Assembly (NCBI GenBank): GCA_944376195.1
Contig: CALWBW010000010.1
Coordinates: forward strand, 1 to 53,242
From: an uncultured Clostridia bacterium
GTDB lineage: Bacteria > Bacillota > Clostridia > Oscillospirales > QAMX01
Direction: 5' to 3'
DNA: 53,242 nucleotides
Positions 1 through 7,791 of this stretch are shown here, piece after piece. The first letter of the stretch is position 1. Each line of letters opens with the position of its first letter. Made by a program: the position numbers and the translations under genes. The notes beneath the pieces were generated by a model. The model saw only the letters and a program-made list of their open reading frames with translations. It did no database searches and was not told where the DNA came from.

Positions 1-62
1 CCAGGCTAAACTGTTTCATACGCAAAACCGTCCTGTCTTTCTCTCAAGCCACATAGAGAAAA

Positions 63-89
63 TCCCGAACCCAGTGAATAGGTTCGGGA
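63..89. terminator. Terminator hairpin after rpmA
   Basis: A perfect 9-bp inverted repeat (TCCCGAACC ... GGTTCGGGA, 9-base loop) lies just beyond the rpmA stop codon. T-rich tracts flank it on both strands: TTTT then CTCT on the minus strand, GTTTTTTG on the plus strand. It can therefore end the rplU-prp-rpmA operon and possibly also a convergent plus-strand gene outside the window. The first 60 bases show nothing else recognisable. Confidence 0.8.
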
Positions 90-99
90 CGTTTTTTGT

Positions 100-384
100 T
101 TACTGTTCGAGTTCGTAAACAGAAACCTTCTTGCGATCACGGCCGACTTGCTCGAAACGAACAGTACCGTCGATCAAAGCGAAGAGGGTATCGTCGCTGC
201 CGCGGCCAACATTGGTACCGGGATGAATCTTGGTGCCGCGCTGACGAACCAGAATATTACCGGCGGAAACGAATTGACCGTCCTGACGCTTGACGCCAAG
301 GCGCTTGGATTCGGAATCACGACCGTTTTTCGTAGAACCAACGCCCTTTTTATGAGCAAAGAACTGGATACCGATCTTTAACAT
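100..384 (-). CDS. rpmA: 50S ribosomal protein bL27
   Basis: Protein of the large ribosomal subunit near the peptidyl-transferase centre, 94 residues, the normal family length. The family core is clear: the AHKKG start of the mature chain, then the GSTKNGRDS segment and the basic LGVKRQDGQ. The first nine residues (MLKIGIQFF) are the Firmicutes-type extension that is not part of the mature protein in species studied; cleavage is expected between F9 and A10. The protease that does this, Prp, is the gene directly upstream in the same operon. A good ribosome site (GGAGGTG) lies in the last codons of prp. Identity is firm; cleavage is inferred from the motif and from the family. Confidence 0.97.
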   Translation of the reverse strand: MLKIGIQFFAHKKGVGSTKNGRDSESKRLGVKRQDGQFVSAGNILVRQRGTKIHPGTNVGRGSDDTLFALIDGTVRFEQVGRDRKKVSVYELEQ

Positions 385-387
385 ATG

Positions 388-702
388 TTACACCTCCATA
401 ATTTTGAGAAAACGGGGATACTCCCCAGAAAGCCGCGTCAAATAAAGGAAAAGTGCCTTGATGACCGGCTGTGCGGCCTCACAGGGTTCCATAAACCGAA
501 TGGAGACCATCGTATTTTCATCGTCCACCACAACTTCCGCCGGAAGCTTTAAAACATCCGTAATTTCACACTCAGTCAAACCAACGGCCGCTGAAATCGC
601 CGCACAGACGATATCACCGCCACGCGGTGCATGTCCGGAATGTCCGCTTGCCTGAAAACCCAAATACGTGTCTTCTTTGCGGAAAAACGTGACGGTAGTC
701 AT
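388..702 (-). CDS. prp: Ribosomal-processing cysteine protease Prp
   Basis: Small cysteine protease (104 residues, YsxB family) that removes the N-terminal extension of bL27 so the peptidyl-transferase centre can form. The two catalytic residues are visible: His in the SGHSGHA motif (about residue 21) and Cys33 in DIVCAAIS, with the 12-residue spacing known for the family. The gene sits between rplU and rpmA, the standard Firmicutes order. Its ATG overlaps the rplU stop by one base (TAATG), so translation is probably coupled. Its substrate motif is present in the neighbouring rpmA, which supports the assignment. Confidence 0.93.
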   Translation of the reverse strand: MTTVTFFRKEDTYLGFQASGHSGHAPRGGDIVCAAISAAVGLTECEITDVLKLPAEVVVDDENTMVSIRFMEPCEAAQPVIKALFLYLTRLSGEYPRFLKIMEV

Positions 703-1013
703 TATGCGTTGACTTTTTCGATCTGGACTTTCGTATAAGGCTGACGATGTCCCTGACGGCGGCGATAGTTTTTCTTCGCCTTGTACTTATAAACCAGAAT
801 CTTCGGGGATTTGCCGTTTTTCAAAACCTTACCGGTAACGGTGGCGCCTTTTACATAGGGATTGCCAAGCTTTGCTTCCCCAACTTCACCACAGGCCAGA
901 ACACGATCAAACGTAACGGTATCGTCTGCCGCGACATCCAGCTTTTCAATGTAAATGATTTCACCTTCGGTTACCTTAACCTGCTTGCCGCCGGTTTCAA
1001 TAATTGCGTACAT
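702..1013 (-). CDS. rplU: 50S ribosomal protein bL21
   Basis: Large-subunit ribosomal protein that binds 23S rRNA, 103 residues, usual length. It begins with the family signature [11 protein letters not shown] and ends with the conserved basic [14 protein letters not shown] segment. A longer in-frame reading up to position 1112 exists, but its first 33 codons overlap the promoter and leader and look unlike L21. The ATG at 1013 follows a ribosome site in AGAAGAGAGG and matches the family start. First gene of the rplU-prp-rpmA operon. Confidence 0.97.
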   Translation of the reverse strand: MYAIIETGGKQVKVTEGEIIYIEKLDVAADDTVTFDRVLACGEVGEAKLGNPYVKGATVTGKVLKNGKSPKILVYKYKAKKNYRRRQGHRQPYTKVQIEKVNA

Positions 1014-1090
1014 AAATAACCCTCTCTTCTTCTTTAGAGTCACGCTTCGGCAGGTGCGGAAAACCGACTTGTAACCTACCAGAATGCGGC
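1014..1090 (-). promoter_or_regulatory. Ribosomal protein L21 leader (candidate)
   Basis: About 75 transcribed bases separate the probable start site from rplU. Read on the minus strand they carry GGCCGCATTCTGGTAGGTT followed by GTCGG, GCACCTGCCGA and a purine-rich stretch with the ribosome site. GCAGGTGC and GGTAGGTTAC-type blocks resemble the L21 leader known upstream of rplU in Firmicutes, thought to be an autogenous control element. The resemblance is from memory of the family and was not checked with a covariance model. Confidence 0.6.
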
Positions 1091-1097
1091 CTTTGAA

Positions 1098-1126
1098 AGT
1101 ATAACATTCCAATCCGGAAAAGTCAA
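1098..1126 (-). promoter_or_regulatory. Sigma-A promoter of rplU operon
   Basis: Minus strand TTGACT (1126-1121), 17-base spacer, TATACT (1103-1098). The start site would be near 1091, giving a leader of about 78 bases before the rplU ATG. Confidence 0.85.
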
Positions 1127-1170
1127 CACTTTTCTAGATATATTGGGGAAAATATCTTTTCTCGCGCGTC

Positions 1171-1893
1171 TTATTCAAAATAAATGCGCAAATAACCATC
1201 GTATAACGCAAGTCCGGCGGGTGTCCTGCCGTAGGATGCGAAGAAATCCGTCAAGGCGGTATTGACCAGTTCTACTACCGAGTCCGGAAGAAGGGTAATG
1301 GGAACGGAGAGATCCGCAACGGTGAGCGATTGCGGTTCCAGCGCCACGGTTGCCTGCGAGGTATCATAGGAAACGCCGACTTTTGCATGGAAAGTCAGTT
1401 CTTCCGGTGCGAGTTGCAGCGTCATTCGCTCCAAGGCGCCCAGCGCAGAGTTCTCACCATCCAGCATTTCGATAAATTTGTCTCTTTCGGCGCTGCCGGA
1501 AAATGTTAGCGTGGAATCCGAAGAGATCAGCACTTCTTCCAGCGTCAGAGGGAAGGAATCCGCCATGGCTTCTTCCAAAAGGTCGCGCAATTTTTCCTGT
1601 GTGATCTCAATACGGATGGTATCCGTAGCGGGAAGTTCCGATAGCCCGGAAGAATCTTCTTCTGCATTTTCCGAAGTTGAGGGCAGTTCTTGGCCGGGAT
1701 TCTCCAAGTGTTCCGGCGTTTCGGCGGTCTCGCCGTTAATGCCGATTCGAGACAGCAATTCTGTAAAAAGCGTTCCGCCGTTCGTACTTTTTACGGAAGA
1801 GAGCATGATGGCAAGCAATACGATGGATATGGCCAGCGCGATGAAAAAAATGACGGCGTAAAGACAGCCGCCTGCGCGTCTTCGTCCAAACAC
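1171..1893 (-). CDS. Single-pass membrane protein of unknown function
   Basis: 240 residues; not recognised with confidence. A short basic start (FGRRRAGG) is followed by one strong hydrophobic helix at about residues 11-32 and an outside part of about 205 residues. That part has an acidic, low-complexity linker (about residues 55-90, rich in E, S and T) and then a folded alpha/beta segment with repeated LTLEEV, LTFSGSAERD and LTVADLSVPI strands. The layout (helix, linker, hydrophilic strand-rich domain) recalls YpmS/DUF2140-type proteins, but that is only a resemblance. Translation starts at GTG (1893) after GAGGTG. It stands alone between the rplU promoter and the next minus-strand gene; no clear promoter or terminator was found. 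Confidence 0.7.
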   Translation of the reverse strand: MFGRRRAGGCLYAVIFFIALAISIVLLAIMLSSVKSTNGGTLFTELLSRIGINGETAETPEHLENPGQELPSTSENAEEDSSGLSELPATDTIRIEITQEKLRDLLEEAMADSFPLTLEEVLISSDSTLTFSGSAERDKFIEMLDGENSALGALERMTLQLAPEELTFHAKVGVSYDTSQATVALEPQSLTVADLSVPITLLPDSVVELVNTALTDFFASYGRTPAGLALYDGYLRIYFE

Positions 1894-1969
1894 AGAGCAC
1901 CTCGCAAAACGTAGTGATTCAATCTATATGCAGTTTCCCTAATTTTATGTGTAGAGACAGAATAAGAAA

Positions 1970-1990
1970 CGCCGCGTATTGTACGCGGCG
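1970..1990. terminator. Terminator hairpin after P-loop ATPase gene
   Basis: Inverted repeat CGCCGCGTA ... TACGCGGCG with a 3-base loop, followed by TTTCTTATTC on the minus strand and CTTTTCT on the plus strand. It lies 20 bases past the stop codon at 2010. Confidence 0.75.
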
Positions 1991-2009
1991 CTTTTCTGCA
2001 AGGAATTGA

Positions 2010-2423
2010 TTAGAGATATTTCTGCAAGTACTTTTCCGCTTCTTCGCGTTCACAGCTTAACATCACGGTAAACTTAATGTGATGCTGCTCGCTGAACTGA
2101 TCGAGCTGTTCAATAAACCGCGCAAATTCCGCAAGATCATCAATTTTGGCGGCTTTTTGCAGGCTGTCGATAAAGATATTTGTAATATCAAAGTTCTGTG
2201 CATAAATCGCGCAAATAAAGGCAAACAACGCGTCAACACCAGGGGCGAGCGGATAATCGCATATATCAATCAAACGCGCCGCATATTTGATATCGTAAGT
2301 CAGATTACGTCCAGCTTCTATGCAGACAATGCTTCCGTGGTCTTCTTCAACGGCATGGTTGACCATATCGATCAACATTTTGGTCTTTCCTGTACCTTTC
2401 TTGCCGACAATTACCTTAACCAA
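2010..2423 (-). CDS. Small P-loop ATPase, function unknown
   Basis: 137-residue soluble protein. The N-terminus is LVKVIVGKKGTGKTK, a strand plus Walker A motif (GKKGTGKT). Further on, hydrophobic strands ending in acidic residues (NIFIDSLQ, about residues 95-102) are a likely Walker B region, and FTVMLSCERE near the C-terminus resembles the sensor strand of RecA-like folds. Clostridial homologues are often loosely labelled twitching motility protein; no pilus gene is near, so I do not use that name. I place the start at TTG 2423: it has a strong AAGGAGG at 2433-2439 with 9-base spacing. An upstream TTG at 2495 lies inside the promoter and is rejected. Monocistronic with its own terminator. 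Confidence 0.75.
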   Translation of the reverse strand: MVKVIVGKKGTGKTKMLIDMVNHAVEEDHGSIVCIEAGRNLTYDIKYAARLIDICDYPLAPGVDALFAFICAIYAQNFDITNIFIDSLQKAAKIDDLAEFARFIEQLDQFSEQHHIKFTVMLSCEREEAEKYLQKYL

Positions 2424-2466
2424 ATCGCATCTCCTCCTTATCTGATATGGGAAACTGACTATCTGT

Positions 2467-2495
2467 ATTTTAACATAGATTTTGCATGGTGGCAA
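2467..2495 (-). promoter_or_regulatory. Sigma-A promoter of the P-loop ATPase gene
   Basis: Minus strand TTGCCA (2495-2490), 17-base spacer, TAAAAT (2472-2467). The expected start near 2460 places the TTG codon at 2423 behind a leader of about 37 bases and excludes the longer reading. Confidence 0.65.
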
Positions 2496-2532
2496 TGCGT
2501 AACATGTAAATAATTTCGCAGGAATGAGAAAC

Positions 2533-2557
2533 GGCGCGCGGAAATTTTCCGCGCGCC
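2533..2557 (-). terminator. Terminator hairpin after dacF-like gene
   Basis: Long GC-rich inverted repeat (GGCGCGCGGAAA ... TTTCCGCGCGCC) three bases past the stop codon, followed on the minus strand by GTTTCTC. The T tract is short, but the stem is very stable. Confidence 0.75.
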
Positions 2558-2560
2558 ACC

Positions 2561-3694
2561 TTATTTTTTCAAAAATAGGGATTTTAAGAGATCTCCATAG
2601 ATCTCCATTACGCCAAGCCGTTCCACACTCTCTGCCGCCACAGCTGGTACTTCGGCAATCTGTTTTCCGTCGAGAGAAAAAACCAGAGTACCGACCTTCT
2701 GTCCTTTTTCTACAGGCGCTTCCAGGTTTTCCGCTAAAATCAATTGTTTTTCCACTTTGTCGGCCTGGGCTTTTTCAATAAGAATTTGGGCGTTTCCCGA
2801 AAGCTCTACGGCAACACTGTCTGTTTTGCCAAGCGTTACGGGAATCGGATCTGCTCCGTCTGTTTCCGCATCCAATCCGACGACGGCATAGTTGGCAAAG
2901 CCAAAATTCAGAAGTCCCGAGGCGTCCGCATTACGGTGCGGGGAAGTATCGGATTTCATAATGACGGCAATCAGCTCCATTCCGTCCCGCTCCGCAGAAG
3001 CGGAGACACAGTACCCTGCCTTAGAAGTGAATCCGGTTTTGACTCCTGTGGTGCCGTCGTAAAACCGCACCAGTTTGTTGGTGTTGGAAAGGCCGAATTC
3101 ACCATCCCGCACGGTATCCATCCAAATTGTCAGATAGGGACGGAGCGTTTCATGTTTTAAAAGCTCCCGGGACATCAGGGCGATGTCATAGGCCGTCGTA
3201 TAGTGTTCCTCGGAATCCAGACCGCAGCAATTTTCAAAATGCGTATCTTCCATACCAAGGGATGCAGCGCGCTCGTTCATCATGGAGACGAATGTTGCCT
3301 CGCTTCCCGCAATATGTTCCGCCACGGCGACGCAGGCGTCGTTTGCAGAACTGACGGCAATGGATTTTAACATATCGTGCAGTGACATGCGTTCACCGGG
3401 CTCCAGGTAAATCTGGGAACCACCCATGGAAGCCGCATGATCGGAGGCAACGACTTCATCTTCCAGTTTGATTTGTCCCCGCTCAATGGCTTCTGCTGTT
3501 AAAAGCATGGTCATGATTTTGGTTACGCTGGCCGGCGCCAGTCTTTCATGTGCATTTTTTTCATAAAGGACCGTACCGGATATACGCTCGACAAGAATGG
3601 CGCTTGGCGCCGCAACTTCCGGAGGCGCCGGCGCGGCGAAAGAACTTACGGTAAGAGCCATAGCTGCAAGTACCGCTAAAAACAGTTTTTTCAT
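2561..3694 (-). CDS. D-alanyl-D-alanine carboxypeptidase (PBP5/DacF type)
   Basis: Secreted penicillin-binding protein that trims the terminal D-Ala from peptidoglycan stem peptides. All three serine-peptidase S11 motifs are present: S56-V-T-K59 (catalytic serine), S116-A-N118 and K219-T-G221. Residues 1-20 form a signal peptide ending in a SSFAA-type cleavage site. The C-terminal part (from about residue 275) fits the beta-rich PBP5 C-terminal domain, and the last residues (YGDLLKSLFLKK) may form the amphipathic membrane anchor. Start chosen at ATG 3694 (377 residues): it has an AGGTGG ribosome site and begins the signal peptide; a start at 3733 would add 13 non-conserved residues. B. subtilis dacF is a forespore gene, but no clear forespore promoter was seen here, so the sporulation link is open. 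Confidence 0.92.
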   Translation of the reverse strand: MKKLFLAVLAAMALTVSSFAAPAPPEVAAPSAILVERISGTVLYEKNAHERLAPASVTKIMTMLLTAEAIERGQIKLEDEVVASDHAASMGGSQIYLEPGERMSLHDMLKSIAVSSANDACVAVAEHIAGSEATFVSMMNERAASLGMEDTHFENCCGLDSEEHYTTAYDIALMSRELLKHETLRPYLTIWMDTVRDGEFGLSNTNKLVRFYDGTTGVKTGFTSKAGYCVSASAERDGMELIAVIMKSDTSPHRNADASGLLNFGFANYAVVGLDAETDGADPIPVTLGKTDSVAVELSGNAQILIEKAQADKVEKQLILAENLEAPVEKGQKVGTLVFSLDGKQIAEVPAVAAESVERLGVMEIYGDLLKSLFLKK

Positions 3695-3788
3695 AGAATA
3701 CCACCTATATAACAGGATTTTATGCGTTTTCACAGGAGTATTCTGTGCCGGCTTGTCGAATTTATGCGCTTTTCGTCAGGTTTTTCCC

Positions 3789-3817
3789 TTGTTTTAAAGA
3801 GGCAGTTATACTATAAT
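3789..3817 (+). promoter_or_regulatory. Sigma-A promoter of mtaB
   Basis: TTGTTT (3789-3794), 17-base spacer, perfect TATAAT (3812-3817), about 50 bases upstream of the mtaB ATG. Confidence 0.65.
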
Positions 3818-3866
3818 AAAACAGGATTCGTATAAATTTGCAGCTATTAAAAAATCGGAGTGATTC

Positions 3867-5159
3867 ATGAAATTCGCTTTTTATACACTTGGCTGTAAAG
3901 CCAACCAATTTGATACGCAGGCTCTGGAACAATTTGCCGTCTCGCGCGGACATAAAATTGTCCCGTTTTCTGATGCGGCGGACGTTTATGTTGTAAACAC
4001 CTGTGCCGTTACAGCGGAAAGCGGCAGGAAATCACGGCAGGTTGTGCGCAATGCACGGCGTCGTGCGCCGAATGCGGTAGTGGGCGTCTGCGGCTGTTTT
4101 GCACAGATTTCCCCAGAAACTGTCGCTTCGCTGGGGGCGGATGTTGTTTTTGGTACAAAAGATCGTGAGATTTTTTTTAAAAACCTGGAAACTGCCGCCG
4201 CAACGCATGTGCCTACCTGTCACGTCGTACCCTACAAAAGAGGGGATCCGTTTGAGATCCTGCCGGCAGGCGGATTGGAAGGACGAACTCGTGCCCTTTT
4301 GAAGGTGCAGGATGGATGCGATAACTACTGTACGTATTGTATCATCCCGTATTCCCGAGGCCATGTGCGTTCGCTCCCCCTGGAACGTGCGGCGGAAGAA
4401 GTACGGTGTCTGCGTGATGAGGGATATCGGGAAATTGTATTAACCGGGATCGAAATTTCCTCCTATGGAATGGATTTTGCAAATGGCGTCGGACTTGTGG
4501 ATTTACTGGAGACAGTTTGCCGTGCGGCGCCGGAGGTCAGAATGCATCTGGGATCGTTGGAGCCGCGCACCGTCACGCAGGCGTTTTGCGAGCGAATTGC
4601 GGCGTTGCCGAATTTGTTGCCGCATTTTCATCTTTCCTTGCAATCCGGCTGCGACGCGACGCTGGCAAGAATGCATAGGCGCTATGATACAGCGCGGTTT
4701 TATGAATCTGTCGCGCTGCTGCGCCGCTATATGCCAAATGCTGGGATTACAGCCGACCTGATTACCGGATTTCCGGGCGAGACGGAGGAGGAGTTTTCGG
4801 ACACCTTGAACTTTTTACAAAAATGCGCGTTTTCCGCCATGCACATCTTCCCTTATTCGGAACGTCCCGGAACGCCCGCTGCCAATATGGAACAGCTGCC
4901 CCGCGCTTTGCGTGAAGCGCGTGCGCAGGAGGCTATTGGCGTTGCGGCGCAAATGCGCGCGTCATTTCTGCGTACCCAGATCGGCAGAACGGACGATGTG
5001 CTGTTTGAAACGGGGGAACCCGGCTTACAACAGGGACATACGACCAACTACTTGCCGGTCAGTGTGGCTTGGCAGGAGGATTTAAAAGGTTCCGTTCGCC
5101 GTGTTCGTCTGGTTGGCTCGGACGGAAACCACATGCAGGGTGAGCTTTGTACTATGTAA
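3867..5159 (+). CDS. mtaB: tRNA t6A37 methylthiotransferase MtaB
   Basis: Radical-SAM enzyme that adds a methylthio group to N6-threonylcarbamoyladenosine at position 37 of ANN-decoding tRNAs. The N-terminal methylthiotransferase domain has its three cluster cysteines C10 (TLGCKAN), C46 (VNTCAVT) and C77 (VCGCFAQ). The radical-SAM cluster motif is C151-D-N-Y-C155-T-Y-C158. The remaining barrel carries LHLGSLEPR- and HLSLQSGCD-type strands typical of the MtaB/MiaB family. 430 residues, normal length; the KANQFD and IIPYSRG wording favours MtaB over MiaB or RimO. ATG 3867 follows a modest GGAG ribosome site. Monocistronic, divergent from the carboxypeptidase gene. Confidence 0.95.
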   Translation: MKFAFYTLGCKANQFDTQALEQFAVSRGHKIVPFSDAADVYVVNTCAVTAESGRKSRQVVRNARRRAPNAVVGVCGCFAQISPETVASLGADVVFGTKDREIFFKNLETAAATHVPTCHVVPYKRGDPFEILPAGGLEGRTRALLKVQDGCDNYCTYCIIPYSRGHVRSLPLERAAEEVRCLRDEGYREIVLTGIEISSYGMDFANGVGLVDLLETVCRAAPEVRMHLGSLEPRTVTQAFCERIAALPNLLPHFHLSLQSGCDATLARMHRRYDTARFYESVALLRRYMPNAGITADLITGFPGETEEEFSDTLNFLQKCAFSAMHIFPYSERPGTPAANMEQLPRALREARAQEAIGVAAQMRASFLRTQIGRTDDVLFETGEPGLQQGHTTNYLPVSVAWQEDLKGSVRRVRLVGSDGNHMQGELCTM

Positions 5160-5160
5160 A

Positions 5161-5177
5161 GGCAGGGTGTTCCTGCC
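5161..5177. terminator. Short hairpin between convergent genes
   Basis: GGCAGG-GTGTT-CCTGCC directly after the mtaB stop and directly before (on the minus strand, after) the stop of the 55-residue gene. The T tracts are weak on both sides, so it is at best a modest bidirectional terminator. Confidence 0.45.
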
Positions 5178-5345
5178 TTAGCCTTTGAAAACACAACCGA
5201 TATCTTCCACAAGATCGCCCATGGATTTCAGGGCACGGCTGACGCGTTTTCTGGGACTTGCTTTGCGCGTCATGGGAATTGCCATGATGGCAACCGCGGA
5301 TCCTACTAAAAGGCCGGCCGCGGCACCTTTTACAAAATTATTCAT
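5178..5345 (-). CDS. Small YtxH-like membrane-associated protein
   Basis: 55-residue protein starting MNNFVKGAAAGLLVGSAVAI. The glycine/alanine-rich hydrophobic stretch at residues 6-23 looks like one membrane helix; it is followed by a basic TRKASPRKRVSRALK segment and a short amphipathic tail (MGDLVEDIGCVFKG). This is the pattern of YtxH/general-stress small proteins, but it is shorter than most. The ATG at 5345 follows a strong GGAGGTG site, and the reading frame is closed exactly beside the hairpin at 5161-5177, both good signs of a true gene. Convergent with mtaB. A forespore-type promoter may lie upstream (see 5377-5406). Function unknown. Confidence 0.75.
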   Translation of the reverse strand: MNNFVKGAAAGLLVGSAVAIMAIPMTRKASPRKRVSRALKSMGDLVEDIGCVFKG

Positions 5346-5376
5346 CTTTTACACCTCCGCATGTTTGGAACGTCCT

Positions 5377-5406
5377 TAGTATGTCCTCACTCGTGGAAAG
5401 TTATCA
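5377..5406 (-). promoter_or_regulatory. Candidate forespore (sigma-F/G type) promoter
   Basis: Minus strand TGATAA (5406-5401), 17-base spacer, CATACTA (5383-5377). The downstream element fits the sigma-F/G -10 pattern (CATnnTA) exactly; the upstream element fits only partly. No sigma-A promoter is evident for the small gene. Low certainty. Confidence 0.35.
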
Positions 5407-5483
5407 CGGCAGATGTTGTCTCTCCGGGGAGTTCCTCCCTCGGAATTTTCAAAAAACAGGAAAACTTTGATTGAGGTGAAACT

Positions 5484-6752
5484 ATGGCAGAAGTCAAACC
5501 ATTTCGAGCAATGATGTATCAGGAGGAGTGTGCAGGTCCCTTTGCCAAACTCTGTTGCCCGCCTTATGACATTATCCCTCCGGTTGAGCAGGAGCGTCTT
5601 TACCGGGAGGAGCCTTATAACGCCATTTATTTGGAGTTGGCGCCGGGAGACGGAAAAAAACGCTATGAAAATGCTGCGGCTACGTTGAAATCTTGGTTGG
5701 AGCAGGGCATTTTAAAAATTCAGGATCGTGACGCGTTTTATATTTATGAAGAAGAGTTTACGGTCGGCGGGAAAACGCTGTCTCTGCGTGGCGTGATTGC
5801 CCGCGTTACGTTGGAAGAATTTTCGAAGGGTATTGTTTTGCCGCATGAGGAAACGCTATCAAAGGCCAAGCAGGACCGATTCGATTTAATGGTTGCTACC
5901 GGCTGCAATTTCAGCCAAGTATATTCTATGTATATAGATGACGAACATACGATCACGCCGAAGATTGATGCCATGGCTGCGCGCTGTCCCGATATTGCAT
6001 TTACGTATACTGACGGTGTTACGCACCGGCTCTGGATAGAAACCGATGAGACAAAGTGTGCGGCGCTCTCACACGCATTTGAAGGACACCAACTCTTTAT
6101 TGCCGACGGACATCATCGCTATGAGACGGCGCTGCGTTATCGCGACTATTTACGTGAGACGAAGGGATATGCCGGGGACGCAGAGAGCGTGATGATGATG
6201 CTGGTGGATATTGACCATACGGGGTTGGTTGTGTTGCCGACACACCGGGTTCTCTTTCATTTGCCTGCGTTCCAAGCACAGCAGACGCTTTCTGCGCTTG
6301 ACGGCACGTTTGCGTCGCGCCAAATCGCGAAAAGTGAGATTGCGGATGCTCTGGAACAGGCAGAAGCGCCGTCTTTTGTCTTTTACGCGGAAGGCGTTGC
6401 CCATTTGCTGACATTGACGGATTCTTCTGCAATGTCAGCCGCTGTCCCGAATCGTTCCGATGCCTACCGTGCGCTGGACGTCGCTATTCTGCACAGCCTG
6501 ATTTTGGAGCCGTGTTTTGGCATCGATCGGGAAAATATGGCGCGCGGGGAGAACCTGCGTTATACGCGTGACGCGGCGGAGGCCCTTGCGGAAGTGGATT
6601 CCGGTACGGCGCAGGCAGCCTTTATTATCAATCCGACGCGAGTGCGGCAAATTAAAGACGTTGCATTGGCAGGAGATAAAATGCCGCAGAAATCCACGTA
6701 TTTTTATCCGAAAATTATCACAGGGTTGGTATTTAACCGGTTTTTGAAGTGA
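5484..6752 (+). CDS. DUF1015 family protein
   Basis: 422-residue soluble protein of the widespread DUF1015 family, whose biochemical role is not established. Family hallmarks are visible: KPFRAMMY at the start, the CCPPYDIIPPVEQ segment (about residues 24-36), PHEETLSKAKQDRFDLM in the middle and the FIADGHHRYETALRYRD block (about residues 206-222), the most conserved part. The length is typical. ATG 5484 follows TTGAGGTGAA, a good ribosome site. It stands alone before mrp; homologues elsewhere often lie beside serine-biosynthesis genes, but none is here. No convincing promoter was found in 5407-5483. Confidence 0.9.
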   Translation: MAEVKPFRAMMYQEECAGPFAKLCCPPYDIIPPVEQERLYREEPYNAIYLELAPGDGKKRYENAAATLKSWLEQGILKIQDRDAFYIYEEEFTVGGKTLSLRGVIARVTLEEFSKGIVLPHEETLSKAKQDRFDLMVATGCNFSQVYSMYIDDEHTITPKIDAMAARCPDIAFTYTDGVTHRLWIETDETKCAALSHAFEGHQLFIADGHHRYETALRYRDYLRETKGYAGDAESVMMMLVDIDHTGLVVLPTHRVLFHLPAFQAQQTLSALDGTFASRQIAKSEIADALEQAEAPSFVFYAEGVAHLLTLTDSSAMSAAVPNRSDAYRALDVAILHSLILEPCFGIDRENMARGENLRYTRDAAEALAEVDSGTAQAAFIINPTRVRQIKDVALAGDKMPQKSTYFYPKIITGLVFNRFLK

Positions 6753-6792
6753 ATGATTTCAATTGCCCCGGGAACGACTAGGGAACTTGAAC

Positions 6793-6821
6793 TTGACATT
6801 TGTCAGTAAAGCGGGTATAAT
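6793..6821 (+). promoter_or_regulatory. Perfect-consensus sigma-A promoter of mrp
   Basis: TTGACA (6793-6798), exactly 17 bases, TATAAT (6816-6821). The start would be near 6828, about 29 bases before the mrp ATG. Confidence 0.9.
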
Positions 6822-6856
6822 CACCTGCAAGTGTTGATAAAAAAAGGAGCGGGAGT

Positions 6857-7744
6857 ATGGATACGAATCATTATGACGGTGCGGATCACGCGGCGTCCTA
6901 TGAAGATCAGGGCCCCGAAGGGGAGTGCACACATGATTGCAGCACTTGTTCTGCAAATTGCTCATCTCGCGGCGCCAACCCGGAGGACTTTCGTGTGGCG
7001 TTGCATGAGTTGTCTCATGTTAAAAAGGTCATTGGTGTAGTCAGCGGAAAAGGCGGCGTAGGCAAGTCTTTGGTTTCCGCTATGACGGCGGTTTCCATGC
7101 AGCGCCGCGGATTCCACAGTGCAATCCTGGATGCGGACGTGACCGGGCCGTCGATCCCAAATATGTTTGGAGTGAAAGGCGTAGCGGTTGCCGATGAGTT
7201 TGGTATTATTCCGATGCGAACAAAGACGGGAATTGATATCATTTCTGCAAATGTTTTGCTGGAGGACGCCGGAGCACCGATTGTCTGGCGCGGCGCGATG
7301 ATCTCCAATTTGGTTCAGCAGTTCTGGAGTCAGGTTATCTGGAAAGACGTCGACTATATGTTTGTGGACATGCCTCCCGGAACGGGCGATGTGCCCTTGA
7401 CGGTATTCCAGTCGTTGCCGGTGGATGGGATTTTAATCGTGACTTCTCCGCAGGAATTGGTCTCCATGATTGTGGGCAAGGCAGTACGTATGGCGGAGCT
7501 GATGCAGATTCCGATTGTAGGCCTTGTGGAGAATATGAGCTATATGGAATGCCCTGACTGCGGCAAGAAACTCTATCCGTTTGGAGACAGCCATATTGAC
7601 ACAATTGCCAAGGAACATGGATTACAGGTGCTTGCCAAATTGCCGATTAATCCGGAGTTTGCCAAAATTTGTGACAGCGGTTTGGTGGAACTCTTTGAAG
7701 GGGACTATTTTGAGCCGGTTGCCGATGCCATTGAAAAACTGTAA
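6857..7744 (+). CDS. Mrp/NBP35-type Fe-S cluster carrier ATPase
   Basis: Cytoplasmic P-loop ATPase of the Mrp/ApbC family, thought to carry and deliver iron-sulfur clusters. The deviant Walker A GKGGVGKS is at residues 64-71; the switch segment MFVDMPPGTGDVPLT and the C-terminal CPDCGKK (a C-x2-C pair that bridges the dimer cluster in this family) are all present. The N-terminal 60 residues contain a separate cysteine cluster, C24-x3-C28-x2-C31-x3-C35, as in NBP35-like clostridial members. 295 residues; no extra C-terminal NifX-like domain is attached. ATG 6857 follows AAGGAG. Monocistronic with its own perfect promoter and terminator. Confidence 0.93.
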   Translation: MDTNHYDGADHAASYEDQGPEGECTHDCSTCSANCSSRGANPEDFRVALHELSHVKKVIGVVSGKGGVGKSLVSAMTAVSMQRRGFHSAILDADVTGPSIPNMFGVKGVAVADEFGIIPMRTKTGIDIISANVLLEDAGAPIVWRGAMISNLVQQFWSQVIWKDVDYMFVDMPPGTGDVPLTVFQSLPVDGILIVTSPQELVSMIVGKAVRMAELMQIPIVGLVENMSYMECPDCGKKLYPFGDSHIDTIAKEHGLQVLAKLPINPEFAKICDSGLVELFEGDYFEPVADAIEKL

Positions 7745-7753
7745 ATATAAAAA

Positions 7754-7784
7754 AAGAAGCCCGGAGCTCCGGGCTTCTTTTTTT
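7754..7784. terminator. Bidirectional terminator between mrp and metal-binding lipoprotein gene
   Basis: A perfect palindromic stem (AAGAAGCCCGGAG ... CTCCGGGCTTCTT) with TTTTTTT on the plus strand and a matching A tract on the other side, placed between two convergent genes. Confidence 0.92.
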
Positions 7785-7791
7785 GCAAAAT

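Noticed and set aside
1014-1112. Longer bL21 reading with 33 more residues
   Set aside because: Overlaps the promoter and leader, and homologous L21 proteins start at MYAII.
2424-2495. Upstream TTG start giving a 161-residue P-loop protein
   Set aside because: The TTG at 2495 falls inside the -35 box of the promoter; the TTG at 2423 has a strong AAGGAGG site.
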